A stretch of DNA of 37,645 nucleotides from JBOFHT01 sp051649785 (GTDB taxonomy: Archaea > Methanobacteriota > Methanobacteria > Methanobacteriales > Methanobacteriaceae). The first letter of the stretch is position 1. Every line of letters begins with the position of its first letter. The notes below the pieces were generated by a model, which worked only from the letters and a program-made list of their open reading frames with translations, was not told the DNA's origin and made no database searches. Shown piece by piece: positions 1 through 8,472 of the stretch. The position numbers and the translations under genes were made by a program. The stretch covers positions 1 through 37,645 of the forward strand of contig JBOFHT010000097.1 in assembly GCA_051649785.1 (NCBI GenBank). The letters run 5' to 3'.

Positions 1-663
1 GATGATACGGGTATTCCCCATATTATTATTGAAATTGGTAACGGGGCTAATGTTCCTTCTAATTTATTTTCTGATATTAAACTTGGAATATCTAAAGGTC
101 TAAAAAAGCTTCCAGGACGGCCAATGGCTGTTAAAGGTAATGATATCACTAGAATTGAACAAAGCGAAGGCCTTTTCACTAATCCGGAAATGTTAGATTC
201 TGCTCCTTTTTTAGTAGAAAGTATTGAAGGAGATAAAATCAAGGTAAATATTCTTTTTTTAGGAGGAGGTCCTGAAATAAGAGCTAAAACTTATAGGGTA
301 TTTCATAAACGTTCTTATAAAACTGTTTTAGCCCAACCATTGGAGTGGTTAAAAGAATCACTATCTCAATTAGGATGCACACCTTCAATTCCTGCAATTG
401 GTATTGGTAGGACACATTGGGAAGCTAATTCTCTAATGTTAAAAGCAATGGCATTCGGAAATCTTAATAATCAGTCAGAACTTGAAAATTATATTTCAAA
501 AGAACTTAATACTACTAATATTGGTCCAATGGGATTAGGTGGCTCTACAACTGTTTTGGGAACATTTCTTAATATTGGCCCTCAAAGAGCTAGCGGTGTC
601 AGAATTGTTGCTTGTCGTCCGCTTTGTTTTGTTGAACCTAGAGTTAGTTCATTTGAGTTGTGA
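1..663 (+). CDS. Fumarate hydratase class I, alpha subunit (5' truncated by window edge)
   Basis: The reading frame is open from base 1, so the first ATG at 124 is internal and this is the last 220 codons of a longer gene. Class I [4Fe-4S] fumarases interconvert fumarate and malate. In methanogens they are usually split into alpha and beta subunits and serve the incomplete reductive TCA pathway. The fragment starts with DDTGIP, continues with a GCTPSIPAIGIGRTHWEA block whose Cys fits an iron-sulfur ligand, and ends with GPMGLGGSTTVLG and GVRIVACRPLCF, which match the C-terminal half of the alpha subunit. The beta subunit is not adjacent; the next gene is a citrate synthase relative. Tartrate dehydratase alpha is the main alternative because the families are homologous. 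Confidence 0.88.
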   Translation, partial: DDTGIPHIIIEIGNGANVPSNLFSDIKLGISKGLKKLPGRPMAVKGNDITRIEQSEGLFTNPEMLDSAPFLVESIEGDKIKVNILFLGGGPEIRAKTYRVFHKRSYKTVLAQPLEWLKESLSQLGCTPSIPAIGIGRTHWEANSLMLKAMAFGNLNNQSELENYISKELNTTNIGPMGLGGSTTVLGTFLNIGPQRASGVRIVACRPLCFVEPRVSSFEL

Positions 664-1216
664 TTTTATAGTATTTGAATTAGTCAGTATTTTATTTATT
701 TTATTTTTAATTTAGCTTAATTTAAATTATAATTATATTGTTATAAACCAAATAAATTTTTTTAAACTTTAAACTTTTCAACTAATTATGTAATTATCAA
801 CTCTGTTAAATTAAGCAATTAAATACTAAATTTTAACTAAATTTAACAATATTATGTATAAATATTCTGAATAATTTTTTGAATTTTTATAAAAATTTAC
901 TTTAAAAAAACCCTTAAATTGACAGAAGTGGGCAATTATAGTAAAGTTTATTAAATAAAAGAACTACTATATAATTACTATAAAAGATTGTATTTATTTT
1001 AAATTATAATAACATACAGTTTAATTATGCATTTTAAGTAGTTTATGACTATTAATATTAACAAAATATCAAATCTTTGAATTCAATAAAGTTAATTTTA
1101 TTATTAATTTTATAATTCCAAATCAATATGGTAAATAAATAGGATAATTAAATAATTTAATCTTATTAAACTATTGAATTGATTTTTCAATGTTTAAATA
1201 AATAAGAGGGTTGATT
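664..1216. other. Intergenic region, 553 bp, no gene seen
   Basis: Very AT-rich with stops in every frame. T-rich runs just after the fumarase stop (about 690-712) could end transcription. No convincing ORF, tRNA or strong hairpin was found. The promoter of the next gene should lie in the last 100 bp, but many TATA-like strings make a single call unsafe. Confidence 0.5.
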
Positions 1217-2311
1217 ATGGCTATTGGAAAAAGCAAACTTGAAAGTGTTCTTAAAGTAAGAGAATCTAAATGGAAAACAAGTATTACTAAAATAGATTCT
1301 AATGAATTAGAAACAAGAGGGTATGCACAAGAAGATTTAATTGAAAACTTAGCTTTCTCAGAAATGGTATTTCTCCTTTTGAGGTCTGAGTTACCTAATG
1401 AAAAGCAAACTAATATGATGCGACATATTCTTGTATCTTTTTGTGATCATGGATTAACTCCACCTAGTACTCAAGTTGCAAGATTAATTGCCTCTTCAGG
1501 GTCTCCTTTAACTTCAGCCGTTGCAGGTGCTTTTCTTTCTTTTGGTAAAAATCATGCAGGAGCTATTGGGGATTTTATGGAAGTTTTAGAATCTTCAATT
1601 TCTAATTTTGACCCAAAAGCACTTTTAAATGATAAAGAACTTGTTGAAGGTTTAGAATCCAAAATTTCGGAAGATGAACTTATTACTAAGAATTTAATAA
1701 ATGAAAATAATAATTCCAATTCAGATTATATTAATGTCAATAATGATGGGGATATTGGTGTTAATGTTAATAATTCCGATGATTTAAAAGTGATGCAGGT
1801 TATTGAAGGAGTTAATATTAATAATATGCTTAATAATCATATTAATTCTAGCACTGGCTGTTCGGATGATACTAAGACTATTGATGAAATGATAGATGAT
1901 GAGATACTTAAATCGATTGCTATGCGAATTGTCGATGATTTTGAGACTAAAAACATTAAAGTTCCAGGGTTTGGCCATAGGTACCATGATTTTGATCCAA
2001 GAGCTACTAAATTAATTGAATTAGCAGAAAAAAATGATTCCATTGGTATTTATACTAAATTAGCTTTAGCTATTGAAGAAATTCTTTTTGAAAAGAAAAA
2101 TATTAAACTTAATATTGATGGTGTTAATGCAGGTCTTTTATTAGATATGGGCTTTGATTCTTCATTAGGTTCTGCAATTTTCATGATTGGTCGTATTCCC
2201 GGTTTAATAGCCCATACTCGTGAAGAAATGAATAACGAACGGGAATTTAGAAAATTCTGTGATATTGATGATATTGACTATTATAATTTAGATGAAAAGC
2301 GTAGTATATGA
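1217..2311 (+). CDS. Citrate synthase / citryl-CoA lyase family protein with Asn-rich insert
   Basis: The start is set at ATG 1217 because GAGGG lies six bases upstream; the in-frame TTG at 1211 would overlap that site. The product is 364 residues. Family blocks are visible: DHGLTPPS near 77, GKNHAGA with the first catalytic His at about 113, GFGHRYHDFDPRA with the second His at about 254, and NIDGVNAG with the catalytic Asp at about 301. The enzyme should make or cleave citrate/citryl-CoA. Whether it is a synthase or a lyase cannot be settled from motifs. Residues about 163-223, between the two His blocks, form an Asn/Asp-rich low-complexity insert that normal family members lack; without it the length would be about 300. 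Codon use resembles the neighbours. The upstream neighbour, fumarase, belongs to the same branch of metabolism. Confidence 0.85.
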   Translation: MAIGKSKLESVLKVRESKWKTSITKIDSNELETRGYAQEDLIENLAFSEMVFLLLRSELPNEKQTNMMRHILVSFCDHGLTPPSTQVARLIASSGSPLTSAVAGAFLSFGKNHAGAIGDFMEVLESSISNFDPKALLNDKELVEGLESKISEDELITKNLINENNNSNSDYINVNNDGDIGVNVNNSDDLKVMQVIEGVNINNMLNNHINSSTGCSDDTKTIDEMIDDEILKSIAMRIVDDFETKNIKVPGFGHRYHDFDPRATKLIELAEKNDSIGIYTKLALAIEEILFEKKNIKLNIDGVNAGLLLDMGFDSSLGSAIFMIGRIPGLIAHTREEMNNEREFRKFCDIDDIDYYNLDEKRSI

Positions 2312-2331
2312 AATTAAAAGTATAATTTTAG

Positions 2332-2347
2332 CTCTAATCTTTTTTTC
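2332..2347 (+). terminator. T-run terminator after the citrate synthase-like gene
   Basis: A run of seven T residues (2340-2346) in a T-rich stretch about 30 bp after the stop codon, the usual form of an archaeal terminator. No strong hairpin precedes it. Confidence 0.4.
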
Positions 2348-2548
2348 TAAGTTTTATTATTCATATTTTATTATTCATAATTAATCTTTTTCCAGGGTGT
2401 GGTTTAAGAGTTATTCTTCTTAATTGTTTTTTCTAAACTGATTTTTTAGTTTTGGTGCTATATTATCACTATTTTTATTTTTATTATAATGCATTTGATT
2501 ATTTGCACTTATTTATTTGTACTTATTTATTATGCTAGGAGAGTTTAA

Positions 2549-3178
2549 ATGGACATAGCTAATCATTTAATAGATATTATTCTACATTTAGATGTTTTTA
2601 TGGGGGAGCTTGTTAATACTTTAGGTATTTACTCTTATTTGCTAATTTTTGCAGTTATTTTCTGTGAAACTGGATTAGTTATAACTCCATTTTTACCAGG
2701 GGATTCTTTAATTTTTGTAATAGGTACTTTATCTGCTATGGGGATGCTTGATACTATTACTTCAATAGTTGTTCTAGTTTTAGCAGCTATTTTAGGAGAT
2801 ACTGTTAATTATCATATTGGAAAATTATTAGGTCCTAAAATGTTTCATACAAATTCTAAGTATTTAAAAAAAGAGTATGTTATTAAGGCTCATAAGTTCT
2901 ATGAGAAACATGGAGGAGTAACTATTATTATAGCTAGATTTATTCCAATCATTCGTACTTTTGCCCCATTTGTTGCTGGTATAGGTACAATGCCTTATAA
3001 AAATTTCTTATTTTTCAATGTCATTGGGGCATTTATGTGGGTTTTCACGGCTTTCTTTATGGGATATCTTTTTGGTAATATTCCTTTTATTAAAGACAAT
3101 TTTTCAATTTTTATAGTTGCAGTTGTGGTTGTTTCAGCATTACCAATGGTATATCATTGGATTAAAGAAAAAAATTAA
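2549..3178 (+). CDS. DedA family membrane protein
   Basis: The product has 209 residues with several hydrophobic segments. DedA/VTT proteins are polytopic membrane proteins linked to lipid scrambling or flippase activity and to membrane homeostasis. Recognisable family features are FCETGLVITPFLPGDSLIF near residues 39-57, LGDTVNYHIGKLLG near 82-95, YEKHGG followed by IIARFIPIIRTFAPFVAGIG near 118-146, and a C-terminal hydrophobic helix ending in a Lys-rich tail. An AGGAG site lies just upstream of ATG 2549. The gene stands alone with AT-rich spacers on both sides, so context gives no further hint of a role. Confidence 0.92.
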   Translation: MDIANHLIDIILHLDVFMGELVNTLGIYSYLLIFAVIFCETGLVITPFLPGDSLIFVIGTLSAMGMLDTITSIVVLVLAAILGDTVNYHIGKLLGPKMFHTNSKYLKKEYVIKAHKFYEKHGGVTIIIARFIPIIRTFAPFVAGIGTMPYKNFLFFNVIGAFMWVFTAFFMGYLFGNIPFIKDNFSIFIVAVVVVSALPMVYHWIKEKN

Positions 3179-3301
3179 AATAATTAATTTAAATAGACAT
3201 ATAATAACATAAAATAGGAATACATTATTATAACACTATAATTATATAAATATTAATATAGGTATAAGTTAATATTGATATGCTTATTAAAATTAAACTA
3301 A

Positions 3302-3430
3302 TGGCACTGCCAATGTTAGTTGTGGGAATGTTGGAAAAAATTATAGCTGAAATTCAATTAAAATCAAATTAATCTTAAAAAATCAATTTAAACAATTGTA
3401 ACAACTAACAATATTTACAGTCCCAACTAA
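3302..3430 (+). promoter_or_regulatory. Inverted-repeat cluster in the leader of the nitroreductase gene
   Basis: The 314-bp gap before the nitroreductase holds a patch much richer in G and C than its surroundings. It contains a perfect 11-bp dyad TGGCACTGCCA (3302-3312). TGTTAGTTGT (3314-3323) can pair perfectly with ACAACTAACA (3401-3410). The overlapping TTAGTTGTGGGA (3316-3327) can instead pair with TCCCAACTAA (3421-3430), with one bulged T. The two long-range pairings exclude each other. This could be a switchable RNA leader, a repressor site cluster, or the terminal inverted repeats of a small non-autonomous element; the sequence does not decide. Confidence 0.45.
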
Positions 3431-3492
3431 ATATAGATAAACTTATTAATATTAATCTAAATATTGAGTAACTTACATATTGGAGGAATTCT

Positions 3493-3999
3493 ATGGAATT
3501 TATTGATGTAATTAAAAATAGATATAGTGTAAGGGGCTATAAAAGTGACAAAATTGAAAAAGAAAAGCTAGATATGGTTTTAGAAGCAGCTACTATTGCT
3601 CCAACTGGTGTTAATGCCCAAGGATTCAAAGTATTTGTTATTGATACTAAGATAAATAAAGAAGCTTTAAAAGAAGTTTATTCTAGAGACTGGCTCGTTG
3701 AAGCACCTCTTGTATTAGCAGTTGTAGCTATTCCTGAAAAATGTTGGACACGCTCATGGGATAAGTGGTCTGTAGCTGAAGTAGATGCAACAATTGTTAT
3801 GGATCATATGATTTTACAAGCTACTGATTTAGGTCTTGGAACTTGCTGGATAGCTGCATTTAAAAGAGATGCACTTAGTAAAATGCTAAATCTTGATGAG
3901 TCCCATGTTCCAGTTGTTCTAACTCCATTAGGTTATCCCAATGATGATGGTTTAGATAAACCTCGTAAAAGTATTGATGAATTGGTTATTTATAAATAA
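3493..3999 (+). CDS. Nitroreductase family flavoprotein
   Basis: The 168-residue product is a typical short nitroreductase, an FMN-dependent oxidoreductase that reduces nitro compounds or quinones with NAD(P)H and acts in the cytosol as a homodimer. Family signs are NRYSVRGY at the N-terminus (FMN phosphate-binding Arg residues), LEAATIAPTGVNAQ near 31-44, and a C-terminal DLGLGTCWIAAF block followed by PLGYP. GGAGG lies 7 bp upstream of ATG 3493. The natural substrate in methanogens is unknown. The leader carries alternative inverted repeats, listed separately. Confidence 0.92.
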   Translation: MEFIDVIKNRYSVRGYKSDKIEKEKLDMVLEAATIAPTGVNAQGFKVFVIDTKINKEALKEVYSRDWLVEAPLVLAVVAIPEKCWTRSWDKWSVAEVDATIVMDHMILQATDLGLGTCWIAAFKRDALSKMLNLDESHVPVVLTPLGYPNDDGLDKPRKSIDELVIYK

Positions 4000-4109
4000 T
4001 TGGATAATTTAGTAATGGGTAATAATTATTATCATTATAATAATAAATAATTGCTAATATTAAATTGATTGATTGTCTTTCATATATTAATCTAATAATT
4101 GGTGATCTA

Positions 4110-4721
4110 ATGGCAAAATTAGACTTAAAAAAAGAAAATAAAGAATTTTATTATCCTTCTAAAAAAGAAGTTTCTGTTGTTAATATTCCTAAAATGAAGT
4201 TTTTAATGATTGATGGAATTGGAGATCCTAATAGCTCTCAAGAATATCAAGATGCAATGGAAACACTCTTTCCTGTAGCTTATAAAACTAAATTTATAAG
4301 TAAAAATGAAAATAAACAGGATTATGTGGTTATGCCTCTAGAAGGTCTTTGGTGGGTTGAGGATATGAGGGAATTCTCAATAAAAAATAAAGATTCTTGG
4401 AATTGGACGATAATGATTCGCCAACCTGACTTTATAGATAAATCTATTATAGAAAAAGCTATTGGGGAAGTTAAAACTAAAAAAAATCCCCCATCAATTT
4501 CAAAAATTAGATTTGAAACTTTTGATGAGAGAAGTGCTGCTCAAATAATGCACATTGGTCCTTATGGTGAAGCAAAAGCTCCAACAGTAGCTAAAATTCA
4601 TGAATATATTGAAAGTAATGGATATACTCTAAATGGTAAACACCACGAAATTTATATTAGTGATGTTCGAAGAACAAAGCCAGAAAACCTTAAAACAGTT
4701 ATTAGGCAAGGTTTTAAATAA
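4110..4721 (+). CDS. GyrI-like small-molecule-binding domain protein
   Basis: The start is placed at ATG 4110 because GGTGAT (4101-4106) precedes it at good distance; the upstream TTG at 4065 has no comparable site and would add 15 hydrophobic residues atypical of the family. The product has about 203 residues and matches stand-alone GyrI-like proteins: KLDLKKENKEFYYPSKKE at the N-terminus, VNIPKMKFLMIDGIGDPN near 25, LWWVEDMR near 80, and a second half with AAQIMHIGPYGEA and HHEIYISDVRRTKPENLKT. This fold binds small hydrophobic or cationic ligands and is best known from the effector domains of AraC and MerR regulators. No DNA-binding domain is present. The ligand and cellular role are unknown. 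Confidence 0.85.
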   Translation: MAKLDLKKENKEFYYPSKKEVSVVNIPKMKFLMIDGIGDPNSSQEYQDAMETLFPVAYKTKFISKNENKQDYVVMPLEGLWWVEDMREFSIKNKDSWNWTIMIRQPDFIDKSIIEKAIGEVKTKKNPPSISKIRFETFDERSAAQIMHIGPYGEAKAPTVAKIHEYIESNGYTLNGKHHEIYISDVRRTKPENLKTVIRQGFK

Positions 4722-4810
4722 CTGGATATTGAGAATATTTTTAATTTCAATAATATATAATTTTATTTTTTTATTTACATTTTTTCCCTATTTTTAAGGT
4801 TTATATTAAC

Positions 4811-4984
4811 TTATATTAGAATAATTCTTAGCAATAGGAAAATTAACCAGAAAACAATAGCTATAATTGCAATTATAACTGGAATTTTATTTTTTGACAT
4901 TTTATTAAATTTAATATCTGTAATTAGAGTTAATATTATTGTTATGGATAACCATAGTGTTGTAACTATTCCTAAAATGTTCAT
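4811..4984 (-). CDS. Small two-helix membrane protein (57 aa), hypothetical
   Basis: A 57-codon frame starts with ATG at 4984, 24 bp after the stop of the minus-strand gene at 5009-5755. It encodes two hydrophobic stretches (about residues 1-21 and 33-57) separated by a short basic loop, DIKFNKMSKNK. The position just downstream of another membrane protein gene suggests a two-gene unit. No clear Shine-Dalgarno site is seen, and a short hydrophobic frame can arise by chance in AT-rich DNA, so this stays a moderate call. No family is recognised. Confidence 0.4.
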   Translation of the reverse strand: MNILGIVTTLWLSITIILTLITDIKFNKMSKNKIPVIIAIIAIVFWLIFLLLRIILI

Positions 4985-5008
4985 TGTATTTTGTAGATAG
5001 TTATATAA

Positions 5009-5755
5009 TCACATTATGGTTGTTATTACTATTCCTATCCATAAAACTATTCTAAAAGGCTTACTCATGGCTTTTATTAAATTCATATGTTCTTCAGACT
5101 TTTTAGATTTTATTAACAGTATAGTAATTGTTAATAGAGTTCCAATCCCCATTATAAGTCCTAAAAATTGTAAAAATAGTTCAACTATTGGAACTTCAAA
5201 TATATTTGCTTTTAAAACTGGTAATAATATTAAAGCATTTAATGCTTCACTTCCAGGAAATTTTTCAATATCTCCAACTGTTAATGAGTATTTTCCTTGA
5301 TTATTAGTATTATATACTTTTATATAATAAGTTCCACTTTTTTTTGTTTCATTATATTCTGGACCTTTTAGATAATAATCTCCACCAAATTCTTCAAAAT
5401 AAGATTTCCAAGTAGTATTTTTCCCATCAAAACTAGCTACTTCTTTTTTATTTTCATCTAGTATTTGAAATGATATTAATTCAGTAGATGCTCCGGGAAT
5501 ATCTGGAACTAGTATATTAACATATAATCTAAAGTCCTTTGGACTTGTTATTTTATAATAAACAGGATTACCATTTAATTCACCATAAAATGCTTGTGAA
5601 GTTTCTGGATTTTCTATGACAATTGGATTTGCAATTGTACTATCATCAGATACTAGACGTGGTTGATGGGCTGAAACAATTGAAAAAGAAGCAATAATTA
5701 AAAAAATAAGCCCAATCAAACATACTATTTCTAATTTGTTCCTATTTAATTTCAT
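5009..5755 (-). CDS. Exported membrane-anchored protein of unknown function
   Basis: The 248-residue product begins with a basic N-terminus and a hydrophobic segment (about 9-29) ending in VSAHQP, consistent with a signal peptide or signal anchor. The middle (about 40-165) is a beta-rich extracellular region containing ESKF-like small motifs and a SGTYYIKVYNTNNQGKYSLTVG block, which resembles PPC/pre-peptidase C-terminal beta domains. Two or three transmembrane segments follow (about 170-185, 190-216 and 231-247). No catalytic motif is visible. Similar signal-beta domain-TM proteins are common hypotheticals in Methanobacteriales. A small membrane protein gene follows 24 bp downstream and may be co-transcribed. 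The resemblance to PPC is by eye only. Confidence 0.7.
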   Translation of the reverse strand: MKLNRNKLEIVCLIGLIFLIIASFSIVSAHQPRLVSDDSTIANPIVIENPETSQAFYGELNGNPVYYKITSPKDFRLYVNILVPDIPGASTELISFQILDENKKEVASFDGKNTTWKSYFEEFGGDYYLKGPEYNETKKSGTYYIKVYNTNNQGKYSLTVGDIEKFPGSEALNALILLPVLKANIFEVPIVELFLQFLGLIMGIGTLLTITILLIKSKKSEEHMNLIKAMSKPFRIVLWIGIVITTIM

Positions 5756-5863
5756 AAATATATACTATGTAATTAAAATTATAAATAATTTTGTTAAATT
5801 TTATTAACTAATTATTTATGTAAATTTAATTACTAAGTAAACTACTACTAAATAAATTACTAA

Positions 5864-5879
5864 ATAGAAATATTTCTAT
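5864..5879 (-). terminator. Perfect 16-bp palindrome after the MATE gene
   Basis: ATAGAAATATTTCTAT is a perfect dyad 24 bp after the MATE stop codon; a partial copy overlaps the stop itself (5891-5907). It is likely a 3'-end hairpin. An operator for the next minus-strand gene, whose start is 109 bp further on, is the alternative. Confidence 0.4.
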
Positions 5880-5902
5880 TGAAAAACATTGTAGAAGTAT
5901 TT

Positions 5903-7399
5903 CTAAGAACCTGTTTTTTGTTTAGTTATGAAATTAATAGCATGTCTAGTGTAAAGGAATACCATTATATTTCCCATTATATTTCCTACAATTACTCCAA
6001 TATATACTCCCATAACTCCCATATTAAATACAATTCCTAATAAGTAAGAAAAGAAAAGCACAAATGGGATTTGTCTAATTATATTTAGTATTAAGCTTGT
6101 AACACCTTTTCCAAGTCCTCTTAGCATACTTGTAGCTACTATTCCTAGTGGTGAAATAATAATATAAATACAAATCATCCTAACTAAAAGTGCAATCGGT
6201 GCTGTTAGAGCCTTTGAGCTTCCAGACATTGTTAAAATTCCTGCTACTGGATCCGCAAATATAAACAAGAATATAGCTATTATTACTGAAGTTGCAATTC
6301 CAAAAAGACTTGAAAAGTTCTGTGTGATTTTAATATTCTCAAATTTCTGAGCACCATAGTTTGCAGCGGCTAAACTAGTGGCTGTAATTCCAATACCTAT
6401 TGCAGGGATTATTGCCATCATAACAACTCTCCAAGAGGTACTGTAAACTGCTACTGCATTTCCTGTCCCATCTACTGTAAGAAGTATATAATTTAAAAAT
6501 ATAGTTGATGCTGAAATAAGTAACATTTCAAGAGATGCAGGAATTCCTACATTAAGGGTTTTATTAACAATGCTTTTATTATATTTAAATACAGAAGAGC
6601 CAATATTAAGATAAGTATTTTTCCTAAACCAGTAGACAATTAATACACAAACAAGTATATTGGAAATTACACTAGCTACTGCTGCACCACTCATTCCATA
6701 TCCTGGTATTGGTCCAAATCCATAAATAAGAATTGGGTCCAATATTATATTTAAAATTGTAGATGCTACCATTGCATAAGTAACTTTGGCAACATTTCCT
6801 TCTGCTCTTAGTATCCCATAACTTGAGTTTGCAAATGTAAAGAATATTGTTCCTAAAATCATTATAAATGCATATTCTGTTGCAAAGGTCATTGATAATC
6901 CATTTGGAACTCCTAAAATACTAAGAAGTGGATTAAGGAATACAAGGAGAACTACTGTTAAAAGTACACTAATTATAGTAGTTATTATAACGGCGTGAGT
7001 TGCTGAGTTATCTGCCATAGATTTATCTCTAGCTCCAATATATTTTCCAATAACTGCCGTAGCTCCAGAACCTATTCCACTTCCAACTCCCATTAATATC
7101 ATAAATAATGGCATTACAAACCCAATAGCTACTAATGCTTCTGTTCCTAAACCACTTATCCATATTCCGTCAATAAAAGAGTATGATGATGATAAAAGCA
7201 TAGATATCATCATTGGTATTGATAAACTTATAATAGCTTTTTTAGGGTCACCTAAAAGTGTTTTAACTCCCTTTGTTTCCTTTTCTGCTTCAGGACCAAC
7301 TTTTTCTACAAGTTCTTCTGTTTTATGAACATCTTTTTGAATTTGTTCTTCTATTTTTTCTACCTTTTTTTTGTTATCATTTTCATTATCATTTGGCAT
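5903..7399 (-). CDS. MATE family multidrug/toxin efflux transporter
   Basis: The 498-residue product is a polytopic membrane protein of the MATE family, which exports cationic compounds using Na+ or H+ gradients. Residues about 1-45 are a charged Glu/Lys-rich cytoplasmic extension (KKKVEKIEEQIQKDVHKTEE) that is probably helical and goes beyond the usual family N-terminus. The first MATE block follows (GDPKKAIISLSIPMMISML, then SYSFIDGIWISGLG), and the matching second-half block GIPASLEMLLISASTIFLN starts near residue 286, giving the expected 2 x 6 helix plan. GAGGAC just upstream of ATG 7399 supports the start. It is divergent from the small membrane protein at 7897 with a 497-bp spacer. The substrate cannot be predicted. 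Confidence 0.92.
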   Translation of the reverse strand: MPNDNENDNKKKVEKIEEQIQKDVHKTEELVEKVGPEAEKETKGVKTLLGDPKKAIISLSIPMMISMLLSSSYSFIDGIWISGLGTEALVAIGFVMPLFMILMGVGSGIGSGATAVIGKYIGARDKSMADNSATHAVIITTIISVLLTVVLLVFLNPLLSILGVPNGLSMTFATEYAFIMILGTIFFTFANSSYGILRAEGNVAKVTYAMVASTILNIILDPILIYGFGPIPGYGMSGAAVASVISNILVCVLIVYWFRKNTYLNIGSSVFKYNKSIVNKTLNVGIPASLEMLLISASTIFLNYILLTVDGTGNAVAVYSTSWRVVMMAIIPAIGIGITATSLAAANYGAQKFENIKITQNFSSLFGIATSVIIAIFLFIFADPVAGILTMSGSSKALTAPIALLVRMICIYIIISPLGIVATSMLRGLGKGVTSLILNIIRQIPFVLFFSYLLGIVFNMGVMGVYIGVIVGNIMGNIMVFLYTRHAINFITKQKTGS

Positions 7400-7896
7400 A
7401 AATTGTCCTCATTGTGTAAAATTGATTATTATTTGTTAGATTTAATTTATTAGGATTTATTACAATAATAATTTGTTTTTAGTTTTATTAATAGTTTATT
7501 GTAATATTAATTGTTTCAGTAGCTTTAAAAACTATACTAGCTATAATGTTACATGTATCATTAATATTTATATTATTTTTTATATTATTATTACTACTGA
7601 TAATAATACTAACTATGTTATTTATTTCATAACAAAATACAATACTAAAACAAGCATATATTATAAAAATAAAATTCAGATATATCCTAAAATGTATATA
7701 TGTAATTATTGATATATTCCTCATAGTATATAAATTAATAGTATGAATAAGAAATAATGTATATGAAGAATTATTAATAGATTTATTATAGTATTAAATA
7801 TTATTTATATTACATATAAATTGGAATATTAATATCACTAAAATTATTTATAATAATAACAATAATAACAATTATTTTAAGAAATAACGTGAAAAT
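7400..7896. other. Divergent intergenic region, 497 bp
   Basis: It separates the MATE gene (minus) from a small membrane protein gene (plus), so both promoters should lie here. Overlapping open frames of about 78 codons exist on both strands (7473-7724), but composition alone can explain them; neither has a ribosome-binding site. A run of AATAATAAC-type repeats sits at 7850-7873 just before the plus-strand gene. No operator stands out. Confidence 0.45.
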
Positions 7897-8205
7897 ATGG
7901 GACCTGTAATAAGAAAAGTAGAAACAAAAGAAGAAATGACAGAAATAGCTCAGGATTATGTTGAAAATAAGAAATATAAAGCTATTTCTGCTGAAGATAC
8001 TCATATTATTGTTAAGAAAAATAGCTATGGGGATTGGAAAGTCCATATAGTTTTAATTGTATTAGGTGTATTTTTATCAGTTTTATTTTTTATAGGAAAT
8101 GTTATTTATTTTGGATATAATATGTTTAAAAGGTCTAAAATTGTTGTTATTACAACTGAAGATATTATTGATGAATCTAATGAAAATAATCATATTATCC
8201 AATAA
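7897..8205 (+). CDS. Small single-span membrane protein, hypothetical (102 aa)
   Basis: The product has a charged N-terminal half (residues 1-46, with KKEEMTEI-like charged segments and YVENKKYKAI), one long hydrophobic stretch (about 48-75), and a polar acidic tail ending in NNHIIQ. The ATG at 7897 is preceded by GTGA at 7889-7892, a weak Shine-Dalgarno-like match. Codon use is normal for the window, and the clear split into soluble, transmembrane and tail parts argues that it is a real gene. No family or function is recognised. The minus-strand frame overlapping its first half is a shadow. Confidence 0.6.
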   Translation: MGPVIRKVETKEEMTEIAQDYVENKKYKAISAEDTHIIVKKNSYGDWKVHIVLIVLGVFLSVLFFIGNVIYFGYNMFKRSKIVVITTEDIIDESNENNHIIQ

Positions 8206-8472
8206 TATCTCCTAAAATCCTCTTTTTGAGCTATTTACATTAATATTAAATATATTATCCATAATTAGATATATGATGAAAATCATAATTAATTGAAACA
8301 TACATAGTAATATGAGTATTAATAAATATGAGTGTTAATATTAAATAATTTAATTATTAATCTAATTTAGATATTTTTTTATTCATCAAATATAGCTGAT
8401 AATTATATGTATTGTATAAATTAAAGTTAGTAACATAATTTCAATAATAGTATAACATTAAATGGTGTTTAA

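Noticed and set aside
906..932. CTTAAATTGACAGAAGTG resembles CTTAAGTTGACAGAATTG near the adhesin promoter (16 of 18 bases)
   Set aside because: With DNA this AT-rich and 37 kb to compare, near matches of this length are expected many times by chance, and the positions relative to genes differ.
7473..7724. Overlapping open frames of about 78 codons on both strands in the MATE upstream region
   Set aside because: Both are dominated by Ile, Asn, Tyr and Phe as expected from random AT-rich DNA. Neither has a ribosome-binding site, and both strands cannot easily be coding. The minus-strand frame, with a hydrophobic N-terminus, is the less unlikely one.
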